Shown piece after piece: positions 1 to 6,020 of a DNA stretch of 10,434 nucleotides (positions are counted from its first letter, which is position 1; each line of letters starts with the position of its first letter). The stretch comes from JBFLXN01 sp040755715 [NCBI: Candidatus Edwardsbacteria bacterium]. GTDB lineage: Bacteria; Edwardsbacteria; AC1; JBFLXN01. Made by a program: the position numbers and the translations under genes. A model generated the notes under the pieces. It saw only the letters and a program-made list of their open reading frames with translations. It ran no database searches and was not told where the DNA came from. The stretch lies in NCBI GenBank assembly GCA_040755715.1, contig JBFLXN010000096.1, forward strand, positions 1 through 10,434. The letters are read 5' to 3'.

Positions 1-9
1 GGGGTTACA

Positions 10-66
10 ATTCCGAAAGTTGCCAGTGGCAAGTTTCGGAATGTCATATCCCGATAGAATCGGGAT
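10..66. repeat. Pair of adjacent palindromes (REP/BIME-like)
   Basis: Two hairpin-forming sequences stand 5 bases apart. The first (10-42) has 16-base arms pairing ATTCCGAAA with TTTCGGAAT and TTGCCA with TGGCAA around a single central G, with one G-G mismatch. The second (48-66) is ATCCCGAT-AGA-ATCGGGAT with perfect 8-base arms. The second shares the CCCGA/TCGGG plan with palindromes at 3571, 3605 and 7773. The pair lies downstream of the last gene of the pfkA operon. It could help end or protect the transcript, but no T-run follows on the minus strand, so it is not called a terminator. Confidence 0.8.
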
Positions 67-72
67 GTGAAA

Positions 73-121
73 GTGCTGTGTGACTCCCGAAAAAAGTTAC
101 GGAATTTATGTCACACAGCAC
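73..121. repeat. Inverted repeat downstream of the DUF116 gene
   Basis: Perfect 12-base arms GTGCTGTGTGAC (73-84) and GTCACACAGCAC (110-121) enclose 25 bases. Inside the loop TCCCGA and ACGGAA can pair weakly. It starts about 37 bases beyond the DUF116 stop codon on the minus strand, a plausible place for transcript 3'-end formation. The loop contains a T-run rather than the stem being followed by one, so it does not fit an intrinsic terminator. It is better read as a palindromic repeat. Confidence 0.7.
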
Positions 122-157
122 TAGGCTGTAAGTTTCTAGGCCATTTTTGACACTACT

Positions 158-919
158 CTATTTATCTTTTCTACTATTATTTGCTAAAAACTGGATGGCT
201 TCTTCAACCTCTCTTAACTCTACGATAGTGTTTCTACAAGGCCCTTGTGGTCTCTTGTTCAAAATGCCAAATACTGGAAGGGGATACACTTCCTGAATTC
301 CACTGACTAAATCTCTTTCACAGGCTACGGCTACAATCGCCGTTGGCTTTGTTTCCACCACCACTCGTCGGGCTAAAGTTCCTCCAGTGGCTACAGAAAT
401 TTCGGCGGAATATCGCTCACCTAATTTAATCAAATCCGAAATAGAGCATTTCTGACAGCCATGACAATTCTTGATAGTAGCACTGAGCTTGTAAGAGCAA
501 TCAAAATTTTGCAAGCAATGTGGTAGAAGAATTAAAAGCCGCGAACCGTCAAGCCGATTCTTCATGGCTTTTAACAGAGAATTATTCACCTGAACAAATG
601 ACTCGCGCAAATTATCTTTTGAAATTCCCAAAATCTGCCCCAGACCGATAGCTAAAGGAGACAGAACAGGCACCGTTACCTGTTTCTTTCCGTGAGGAAA
701 GAGGAAGTCTCTTTCAGTTAAACTGGAAAGTATAATAAGTAACAACCCGACTGTTACTATCAATAAGAAACCACCGGCTGAAGCGAGGGCTGTTATATAT
801 ATCGTCCTTCCTAATTCCAGAAGCCTAGGAGAAATCAACCACCATAAAATAAAAATTAAAAAGAAGAGGAGTGCTAGACTCAAGACGGCCAGACTCAAAA
901 ATAGACCCTTACCTTTCAT
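158..919 (-). CDS. DUF116 membrane protein
   Basis: The 253-residue protein has two N-terminal membrane helices (about residues 6-29 and 39-66) followed by a cytosolic DUF116 domain. That domain carries a conserved cysteine set: C135 and C141, then NCHGCQKC (C152, C155, C158), C200 in VACERD and C228 in GPCRN. This arrangement suggests bound metal or an iron-sulfur cluster, but the family has no proven function. The ATG overlaps the end of fmt by 11 bases, so the two are almost certainly cotranscribed and translationally coupled. The start is supported by this overlap and by a G-rich stretch just before it. DUF116 genes are often found beside fmt in bacterial genomes (recalled, not checked), hinting at a translation-linked role. 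The family call is firm; the function is unknown. Confidence 0.88.
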   Translation of the reverse strand: MKGKGLFLSLAVLSLALLFFLIFILWWLISPRLLELGRTIYITALASAGGFLLIVTVGLLLIILSSLTERDFLFPHGKKQVTVPVLSPLAIGLGQILGISKDNLRESFVQVNNSLLKAMKNRLDGSRLLILLPHCLQNFDCSYKLSATIKNCHGCQKCSISDLIKLGERYSAEISVATGGTLARRVVVETKPTAIVAVACERDLVSGIQEVYPLPVFGILNKRPQGPCRNTIVELREVEEAIQFLANNSRKDK

Positions 920-1850
920 CCCCCAAAATTTCTCCTACTTTCGGATGGTATCCGGAAATGAATTCAGTGATGTTTATTATTCGTCGGCTTTCTGGCTGAA
1001 GCAATAGAGGCAAGAGAAAGCCATCCTGACCTTGCACTTCCATTCTTTCTTTAGTTAATCCTACAATTTCTCCTGGCTGTTTTTTTTCTCCTTTCTGTTC
1101 AATCGCCATAGATTTAAGAATTTTTATAAATTTCCCGCGGAAAAAAGTATAAGCAGAGGGTTCTGGATTTAGTCCCCGAATAAAATTTACTAGTTCCCCA
1201 GCTGGCTTTTGCCAATCAATCAATCCATTCTCTTTTTTTATCTTTGGGGCAAAAGTAGCTTCAATGTCATTTTGAGAGATGGGCGACACCTTTCCTTTTT
1301 CAATAAGATGTAGAGTTTCGCTCAGAAGGTTGGCGCCTAAGAATGACAGTCTATTTTCTAATTCGCCGGCTGTCTCCTCCTCTAAAATTGGTGTCTTTTC
1401 TTGTAAAATAATTTCTCCGGCATCCATTTTTTCATTCATAAAGATAGTGGTAACGCCGGTTTCTTTTTCACCTCTGATAATCGCCCAATTTATCGGAGCG
1501 GCTCCTCTAAATTTTGGTAGAAGAGAGGCATGGAGGTTGACACATCCTTTGGTCGGAATTTCCAGAATTTCTTTTGGCAAAATGTGACCATAGGCGACTA
1601 CGATAATTAGTTCAGGAGAAAGACTTCTCAAACTTTCAACAAACGATTCATCACGAGATTTCTCTGGTTGTAAAAGAGAAAAATTTTTATTCATCGCAAA
1701 TTTTTTTACCGCCGATAGCTCAATTCCTCTTCCTCTCCCTTTTGGTCGGTCAGGTTGAGTAACCACGGCTGAGATTTCATGTCCGTCTTCTGTCAATCTT
1801 TTCAAACTTGGGACGGCAAATTCAGGAGTGCCCATAAAAATAATTTGCAT
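909..1850 (-). CDS. fmt: Methionyl-tRNA formyltransferase
   Basis: The enzyme transfers a formyl group from 10-formyltetrahydrofolate to Met-tRNAfMet, making the bacterial initiator tRNA in the cytoplasm. The 313 residues match the usual length. The N-terminus MQIIFMGTPEFAVPSL is the canonical family start. The formyl-transferase catalytic residues are N105 and H107 in VNLHASLLPKFRGAAPI, with D143 in MDAGEI. The C-terminal tRNA-binding domain (about 205-313) begins near KENGLIDW. The start codon is fixed by the conserved N-terminus, although no clear Shine-Dalgarno sequence precedes it. It lies 23 bases after pfkA, so translation may depend on read-through of ribosomes from pfkA. Its end overlaps the DUF116 gene. 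Nothing appears truncated. Confidence 0.97.
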   Translation of the reverse strand: MQIIFMGTPEFAVPSLKRLTEDGHEISAVVTQPDRPKGRGRGIELSAVKKFAMNKNFSLLQPEKSRDESFVESLRSLSPELIIVVAYGHILPKEILEIPTKGCVNLHASLLPKFRGAAPINWAIIRGEKETGVTTIFMNEKMDAGEIILQEKTPILEEETAGELENRLSFLGANLLSETLHLIEKGKVSPISQNDIEATFAPKIKKENGLIDWQKPAGELVNFIRGLNPEPSAYTFFRGKFIKILKSMAIEQKGEKKQPGEIVGLTKERMEVQGQDGFLLPLLLQPESRRIINITEFISGYHPKVGEILGDER

Positions 1851-1873
1851 AGTGATTGTCGTGTGGTTTTATT

Positions 1874-2986
1874 TCATTCATCTCCGAAACAAATTCCTAC
1901 GGACTTAGACGCTTTAATCAATTCACATTCCGGCGAAACTCTTCTAAGGGTGCTGACCGCTTCGGACAGAGGGACTGGGATAATTTTTATCCCTCTCAGA
2001 GCCACCATCTGACCAAAATTGCCCTGCACTGCTAAATGCACGGCAGACACCCCAAAGCGTGTGCCTAAAATTCGGTCAAATGGCGTGGGACTTCCTCCCC
2101 GTTGCAGATGTCCCAAAACAGTAACTCTCGTCTCTAATTGAGTTCGTGTCTCAATTTCTTGGGCTAATTTATGTCCCACTCCACCCAATCTGATCTGGTC
2201 AGTGCTTTCTGCAACTATTCTTTGAACCGTCATTTCTCCGCCAGCAGGTTTGGCTCCCTCGGCGATTACTACGATACTGAATCTCTTACCCCGATAACTT
2301 CTCTCTTTAATTTTATCACAAATGATTTCTATTTTGTAAGGAATCTCTGGGATAAGAATGACCTCGGCCCCGCCAGCCATTCCTGCCTCTAAGGCAATCC
2401 ACCCGGCGTAGCGTCCCATTGTTTCCATCACAATTACTCGGTGGTGGGAAATAGCAGTGGAGTTTAGTTTATCAATGGCTTCGGTAGCGGTGGTTAAAGC
2501 AGAATCAAAGCCAAACGAAACATCAGTGGCAGAAATATCATTGTCAATCGTCTTTGGCACACCAATAACAGAAACACCTTTTTCCGATAATTGCTTAGCC
2601 ACGGTTAATGTTCCGTCTCCCCCGACGGTAATGATTGCTTCCAGACCATGATTCTGTAAATTCTTCAGAACCTTTTCCGAAACATCCTTAAAGATGGTCT
2701 TTTCGCCTTCAGTTTCTGCGTAATGAAAAGGGTTGTCCCGATTGGAGGTTCCGAGGATGGTTCCTCCTTGTGAGATGATACCTCCGACATCGTTGAGATT
2801 CAATGGGCGAAAGCGATTTTCAATCAGTCCAGCATAGCCGTCTTCAACTCCTACCACTTCCAAGCTATACTGCAGGATAGATGTCTTGACTACCGCTCTA
2901 ATTACGGCGTTCAGACCAGGGCAATCGCCCCCCCCGGTAAGAATACCCAGCCGCTTGAGTTTTTTATCAACCAAGATAACCCTCAC
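1874..2986 (-). CDS. pfkA: ATP-dependent 6-phosphofructokinase, group III
   Basis: The protein phosphorylates fructose 6-phosphate in glycolysis. Of up to 370 residues, the phosphate-binding loop is LTGGGDCPGLNAVIR (16-30), GGDGT is at 122-126, PKTIDND with catalytic acids at 144-150, MGRYAGW at 190-196 and the effector/substrate region GHLQRGGSPTPFDR at 292-305. The whole resembles actinobacterial group III PFKs. G125 (E. coli position 104) with K145 (position 124) is the combination found in ATP-using group III enzymes, whereas PPi enzymes have Asp at the first site. The start is uncertain. The longest frame begins with GTG at 2986, but that codon lies at the edge of an inserted repeat. The TTG at 2974, preceded by GAGGG, fits better as the original start and gives a typical N-terminus. 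A consensus promoter lies at 3147-3176. It is first gene of an operon with fmt and DUF116. Confidence 0.95.
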   Translation of the reverse strand: MRVILVDKKLKRLGILTGGGDCPGLNAVIRAVVKTSILQYSLEVVGVEDGYAGLIENRFRPLNLNDVGGIISQGGTILGTSNRDNPFHYAETEGEKTIFKDVSEKVLKNLQNHGLEAIITVGGDGTLTVAKQLSEKGVSVIGVPKTIDNDISATDVSFGFDSALTTATEAIDKLNSTAISHHRVIVMETMGRYAGWIALEAGMAGGAEVILIPEIPYKIEIICDKIKERSYRGKRFSIVVIAEGAKPAGGEMTVQRIVAESTDQIRLGGVGHKLAQEIETRTQLETRVTVLGHLQRGGSPTPFDRILGTRFGVSAVHLAVQGNFGQMVALRGIKIIPVPLSEAVSTLRRVSPECELIKASKSVGICFGDE

Positions 2987-3131
2987 TTCGTTCCTGACCG
3001 TTGGTCTCGCCCGTAGGGCTACGACCGAGGGCTCTGCATCTTGCCTGCCCGTTCTTCTCTGAAGTCGCTACAACGGCCAGGGAAACAACGGACAGGTCGG
3101 ATTGAAATTCCGATACTGCAAGATAACCCTC
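2972..3131. mobile_element. 134-base insert flanked by 13-base direct repeats at the pfkA start
   Basis: CAAGATAACCCTC occurs at 2972-2984 and again at 3119-3131, flanking 134 bases (2985-3118) that carry no gene. This looks like a small non-autonomous insertion with a target duplication. The insert contains imperfectly paired segments: CCTGACCGTTG at 2993-3003 against CAACGGACAGG at 3087-3097, and another CAACGGCCAGG near 3071. It has no clear matching termini. Because the repeat includes the ribosome-binding and TTG start region of pfkA on the minus strand, the insertion would have duplicated the translation start. What kind of element it is remains unknown. Confidence 0.55.
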
Positions 3132-3146
3132 CCTGTGCTCGGGAAT

Positions 3147-3176
3147 ATTATACCTAAATTCTGCTCAGACTGTCAA
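3147..3176 (-). promoter_or_regulatory. Sigma-70-type promoter of the pfkA operon
   Basis: Read on the minus strand, a perfect TTGACA (3176-3171) is followed after 18 bases by a perfect TATAAT (3152-3147). Transcription would begin near 3140 and enter pfkA after a leader of roughly 150 bases. Without the 134-base insert the leader would be only about 20 bases and would run straight into AGGGAGGG and TTG. No operator-like palindrome overlaps it. Confidence 0.75.
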
Positions 3177-3187
3177 GGAAAAAAGAC

Positions 3188-3276
3188 TACCACGAAGCAC
3201 GAAATTTAGGAAGCACAGAATTTAAAAAATTATTAAAATCTCTTCCGTGTCTCCGCCCTTCCGTGTTTCCGTGGTA
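3188..3276. repeat. MITE-like element R1 (TACCACG...CGTGGTA)
   Basis: An 89-base element has imperfect terminal inverted repeats. The left end TACCACGAAGCACGAA pairs with the right end CTTCCGTGTTTCCGTGGTA. Just outside lie AGGAAA (left) and TTTCCT (right), so the pairing extends with gaps beyond TACCAC. Its left arm AGGAAGCACAGAAT recurs in element R3 and its right end is nearly identical to that of R3. It carries no coding capacity. CACGGAAACACGGAAG-type repeats are widespread in genomes of uncultured bacteria (recalled). Confidence 0.7.
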
Positions 3277-3279
3277 TAA

Positions 3280-3300
3280 TTTCCTATACGATCAAGGAAA
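3280..3300. repeat. Junction hairpin between tandem elements R1 and R2
   Basis: TTTCCT and AGGAAA enclose nine bases (ATACGATCA). The same 21-base layout recurs at 3401-3421 (loop ATGCTATCA) and 3880-3900 (loop AGGCCATTA). The constant length and partly conserved loop suggest these are joined element ends or a shared boundary unit rather than chance. Confidence 0.6.
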
Positions 3301-3313
3301 ATCCTTCAAGTTC

Positions 3314-3394
3314 ACCACTGAATACACAGAAAAATAAGATCTTATTTATCTTTGGATTAAAAAACTCTTCAGTGATTTCAGTGTCCTCAGTGGT
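3314..3394. repeat. MITE-like element R2 (ACCACTGA...TCAGTGGT)
   Basis: An 81-base element with ends ACCACTGAATACACAG and CAGTGTCCTCAGTGGT, which pair at 13 of 16 positions. A perfect 16-base palindrome AAATAAGATCTTATTT sits inside at 3332-3347. It is flanked by the same TTTCCT-9 bases-AGGAAA junctions as its neighbours (3280-3300 and 3401-3421). The end sequence differs from R1 and R3 (ACCACTGA rather than ACCACGGA), so it is a related but distinct type. Confidence 0.65.
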
Positions 3395-3470
3395 TTATAC
3401 TTTCCTATGCTATCAAGGAAAAAACCTTACCACGCCCGCCTACCGTCCGGCAGGGAAGCACAGAATCAGT

Positions 3471-3730
3471 GCTTTGTTAAATTTTGGCTCAAAATCTGCC
3501 TGGAAGCCTTCTGGCACAATAATATAAGCCTATGAGGCACTTTTCTTTTGTGCTTTTGAGGAGGCCCTGAAGCCCCGATTTATCGGGGCTTGGGCTGTCT
3601 TTCTTCCCCCGACTTGTCGGGGGACAAGAGAAGAACAAGCCCAGAAGGCTTAAACGCTTGTCAGTGTTGATTTTCCTTCACTCCGTTCAGGATAAATTGT
3701 GCCAATTTTAGACAAAATTTTAACAAAGTC
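3471..3730. repeat. Large imperfect inverted repeat inside R3
   Basis: Left arm 3471-3520 contains GCTTTGTTAAATTTTGGCTC and ends in TGGCACAAT. The right arm 3696-3730 begins ATTGTGCCA and ends in AACAAAGTC. The arms pair well except for a 16-base bulge at 3496-3511 on the left. That bulge overlaps AAGCCTTCTGG (3504-3514), which pairs perfectly with CCAGAAGGCTT (3641-3651). The two pairings cross each other, so they are alternatives or a pseudoknot. It could be a decayed element or a structured RNA; transcription is unknown. Confidence 0.55.
3571..3624. repeat. Pair of GC-rich palindromes
   Basis: AGCCCCGAT-TT-ATCGGGGCT (3571-3590) and TCCCCCGAC-TT-GTCGGGGGA (3605-3624) each have perfect 9-base arms around a TT loop and stand 14 bases apart. 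Flanking GGGCTGTCTTTCTT and AAGAGAAGAACAAGCCC add an imperfect outer stem around the second. Both belong to the CCCGA/TCGGG palindrome group of this window. Confidence 0.8.
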
Positions 3731-3879
3731 GTGCACAGAATTTACCAGAACTAATTGTGTAAGGTGAAATGTTTGATGTGTAATGAAGAACATGACGATT
3801 ATGGTGAGCAAAGCCGAACCATTACATTACACAAAAATGAGATTCTGTGTTTCCGTTCCCCTGTGTTTCCGTGGTATAA

Positions 3880-3900
3880 TTTCCTAGGCCATTAAGGAAA
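3880..3900. repeat. Junction hairpin covering the cyclase stop codon
   Basis: TTTCCT-9 bases-AGGAAA forms the right boundary of element R3 and encodes the last residues and the TAG stop (3886-3884) of the diguanylate cyclase. It is the third copy of the junction seen at 3280 and 3401. On the minus strand it is not followed by a T-run, so a terminator role is not supported. Confidence 0.6.
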
Positions 3901-5941
3901 AATAAACCACTCTATTTCTGCCCTCTTCTTTGGCTTTATAGAGAGCCTGGTCAGCCTTTTCAATGAGCAGGGATTTAAAAGTGGCATCCTCGGGATATTT
4001 AGCCACACCTAAACTGACTGTTACCGGTTGCCCAATGTTTGAGAATCTATGCCCTTGAATTTCAGTTCTAATATTTTCGTAAGTTTCTTTTGCCGAAATG
4101 CCTCCGGGCAAAATAAGTGCAAATTCTTCACCACCGTAACGGCAAATCCAACCCTGTCTTTCCGCCTGTTTCAGAAGTATTTCGGCCATTTCTTTTAAGA
4201 CGCTATCGCCCGCTGGATGTCCATAAGTGTCATTTAATTTTTTAAAATGGTCAATATCCAATAAGGCAAGAGAGAGCGTGGTTTGGTTCTTTTTCGCTGT
4301 TTCTATTTCCTGGGTCAACAACTCCTGAAAATGGCGATGATTAAAAAGTCCAGTGAGACCATCTTTAATCGCCAGCGCCACTTTTTCTTCATACATTCTA
4401 GCACTCTTCATCGCTAAAGCAGCCTGATTAGCTAGGATTCCCAAGACTTCTCTCGCTTCAGGAGTAAACAGAGCCTTGCGCCTATCCTCCAAGACTAAAA
4501 CCGCTAAACATTTCTCTTCTACTAAAAGAGGAAGGCAAAGGAAAGAAGAAAAACCATGATTGCCTCTTTCGTCTGAGGAAAATCTGGGTTGGACAATTTC
4601 TCTAGAGTAAAGGTCCGAGATATAAATGGTGTTCCTTTGTTCAACTCCTAGTCCCAAAAGTGTTCCCGAGGTCAAGGAAAATTCTTGCCTTGGCTGAGGA
4701 AAATCCACTCTCCCTTCTGCTCGTTCAACCAGAACAATCTTTTTATCTTCATCAACAGAAAAGAAGAGCAAGTGGTCGCCATCAGCAATTTTTTTAGTTA
4801 GGTCTACCACCAAATCAATTATTTCTCTTACTTCTAATTTAGAAGTAAGTTTTCGTAAGAGGTCATTGATAGCGGCAAATTGCGTGGCGGTGAATCCTAA
4901 AGTTACTTTTTTAGCATGATAGTGAAGTAACCAAGCTAAAAGTTCAGCAAAACCTTTTAAAAGTTCTCTGTCCTTCCACTCAAAGGCATTTTCCTTTTCA
5001 CTATCAATGGCTAAAACCCCTTTTATTTCTGCCTCCAGAATAATTGGCACAGCTGTTAGTGAATGCACTATTACTTCATCCCGATAATATCCTAAGGTTT
5101 TCCAACCCTGTTTGAAGTCGCCTGTTTGTAAATCTCGCCCTTCCTTGGCCGCCCAACCAATCACCCCTTGTCCCACTTTGATTCTTGATTCCAAATTAAC
5201 TGTTTTGGTTTCAGAGACTGCCCCCTGAAGAAGTAAGTCATCTTCAATCCCCTCACGCAAAAAGACAACTACACTCTGACAGTTAAAAACCTTCTGAATC
5301 ATTTCGGCTAAGGAAGAAATTTCCTCATTCAATAATTTGGCATCTCTTTTAAAATCATCATCTGAACGAAAAAGTGAATGTAAAACTGCTTCTCTATCCA
5401 CATCAGTTGGTGTAATGTGTGGGGCACTGGCTTTGCGTTCCAATAGAGAAAGACTTCTCTTAAGATTTCTTTTCCCTCGTTGCTCTCTCAAAAGTAACCA
5501 CCCTGCAATCCAAAACAAAAAAGCATTGCCTAAAATTCTATAAATTTCAAGACCAATTCTTCCTTTAAAAATTACCGAGCCTCCTTCCAGGAGAACAAAG
5601 AGAAACCACAAAATGATGGCTATCGGTGGAGTGCCCCTTAATCCTACCAGAAGTAAAAGTAGGTAATATCCGAAGAACAGAATGGAAATAGTCCCGCCAG
5701 TGAGTTGAACGGTTAAATGGTTAATCAGAATAAGAAAGAGAAAAGGCCAGGGCTTCCAGGGTCTAATACTTTCTTCTTTCAAAAGAAGAATCAAGGGGAC
5801 GGCGTAGCCAATAGCCAATATACTTGCACTAATCAATTTCAGAGAAAGAGTTGGCTCACTCTGATAAAAAACACCCAAAAAACTCAAACTGGCGAGGAGC
5901 AAAAAAATGAGGCAAAAAATTACCGCAAACAATTTGTTCAT
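3884..5941 (-). CDS. Membrane diguanylate cyclase with two GAF domains
   Basis: The 685-residue protein is predicted to make c-di-GMP from two GTP. Six hydrophobic helices fill residues 4-151. A charged linker follows, then a first GAF domain (about 205-340), a second (about 365-515) and a C-terminal GGDEF domain (about 520-680). The cyclase domain carries DGLTGLFNHRHF (527-538), LDIDHFKKLND with metal-binding D562 (561-571), YGHPAGD (573-579) and the active-site GGEEF at 603-607. All catalytic elements are present. The product-inhibition motif RxxD, normally a few residues before GGEEF, is missing: the stretch reads ERQGWICRY. The GAF ligands are unknown. The last residues after NRVVY (FSLMA) and the TAG stop are encoded by the repeat junction 3880-3900, so the tail may have been altered by that element. 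A weak AGG precedes the ATG. Confidence 0.93.
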   Translation of the reverse strand: MNKLFAVIFCLIFLLLASLSFLGVFYQSEPTLSLKLISASILAIGYAVPLILLLKEESIRPWKPWPFLFLILINHLTVQLTGGTISILFFGYYLLLLLVGLRGTPPIAIILWFLFVLLEGGSVIFKGRIGLEIYRILGNAFLFWIAGWLLLREQRGKRNLKRSLSLLERKASAPHITPTDVDREAVLHSLFRSDDDFKRDAKLLNEEISSLAEMIQKVFNCQSVVVFLREGIEDDLLLQGAVSETKTVNLESRIKVGQGVIGWAAKEGRDLQTGDFKQGWKTLGYYRDEVIVHSLTAVPIILEAEIKGVLAIDSEKENAFEWKDRELLKGFAELLAWLLHYHAKKVTLGFTATQFAAINDLLRKLTSKLEVREIIDLVVDLTKKIADGDHLLFFSVDEDKKIVLVERAEGRVDFPQPRQEFSLTSGTLLGLGVEQRNTIYISDLYSREIVQPRFSSDERGNHGFSSFLCLPLLVEEKCLAVLVLEDRRKALFTPEAREVLGILANQAALAMKSARMYEEKVALAIKDGLTGLFNHRHFQELLTQEIETAKKNQTTLSLALLDIDHFKKLNDTYGHPAGDSVLKEMAEILLKQAERQGWICRYGGEEFALILPGGISAKETYENIRTEIQGHRFSNIGQPVTVSLGVAKYPEDATFKSLLIEKADQALYKAKEEGRNRVVYFSLMA

Positions 5942-5955
5942 AAGAAAAACCTTTT

Positions 5956-6013
5956 GTAGTTGCTCAATTCATTGAGCATTATCGTTGGGATGCCTGATAA
6001 ATCAGGCAACTAC
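5956..6013. repeat. Cloverleaf-like double-hairpin repeat
   Basis: The outer arms GTAGTTGC (5956-5963) and GCAACTAC (6006-6013) pair perfectly. Inside are two hairpins, TGCTCAAT-TC-ATTGAGCA (5961-5978) and TGCCTGAT-AA-ATCAGGCA (5991-6008). The inner hairpins share bases with the outer arms, so the structures are alternatives. It fills most of the 79-base gap between uppP and the cyclase. The layout matches the double hairpin at 7769-7820, which also contains GGATGCCTG. Confidence 0.8.
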
Positions 6014-6020
6014 TTCATCT

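Larger units (their letters stand above)
3428..3876. repeat. Composite element R3, an R1-type unit holding nested repeats
   Basis: Ends TACCACG (3428-3434) and CGTGGTA (3870-3876), with subterminal AAGCACAGAAT near 3456 pairing with ATTCTGTGTTT near 3842, mark this as an R1 relative enlarged to 449 bases. It contains the large inverted repeat at 3471-3730, the paired palindromes at 3571-3624, and a TGTAATG/CATTACA inverted repeat at about 3779-3829. A GC-rich stretch at 3435-3455 replaces the corresponding R1 sequence. No credible reading frame or RNA gene was found in it. Confidence 0.55.

Noticed and set aside
73-121. Intrinsic terminator for the pfkA operon
   Set aside because: The stem is separated by a 25-base loop and is not followed by a T-run on the minus strand.
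2985-3118. Riboswitch or structured leader of pfkA
   Set aside because: The flanking 13-base direct repeats and generic repeat words fit an insertion better, and no known riboswitch core was recognised.
3264-3300. TATAAT at 3275-3280 and its copy at 3875-3880 as plus-strand promoters
   Set aside because: They lie within the repeat ends with no suitable -35 box at 16-18 bases and no gene downstream.
3280-3900. Repeated TTTCCT-N9-AGGAAA units as a CRISPR array
   Set aside because: Only three copies with unequal spacing (121 and 479 bases) and intervening sequences that are themselves inverted repeats; no cas genes.
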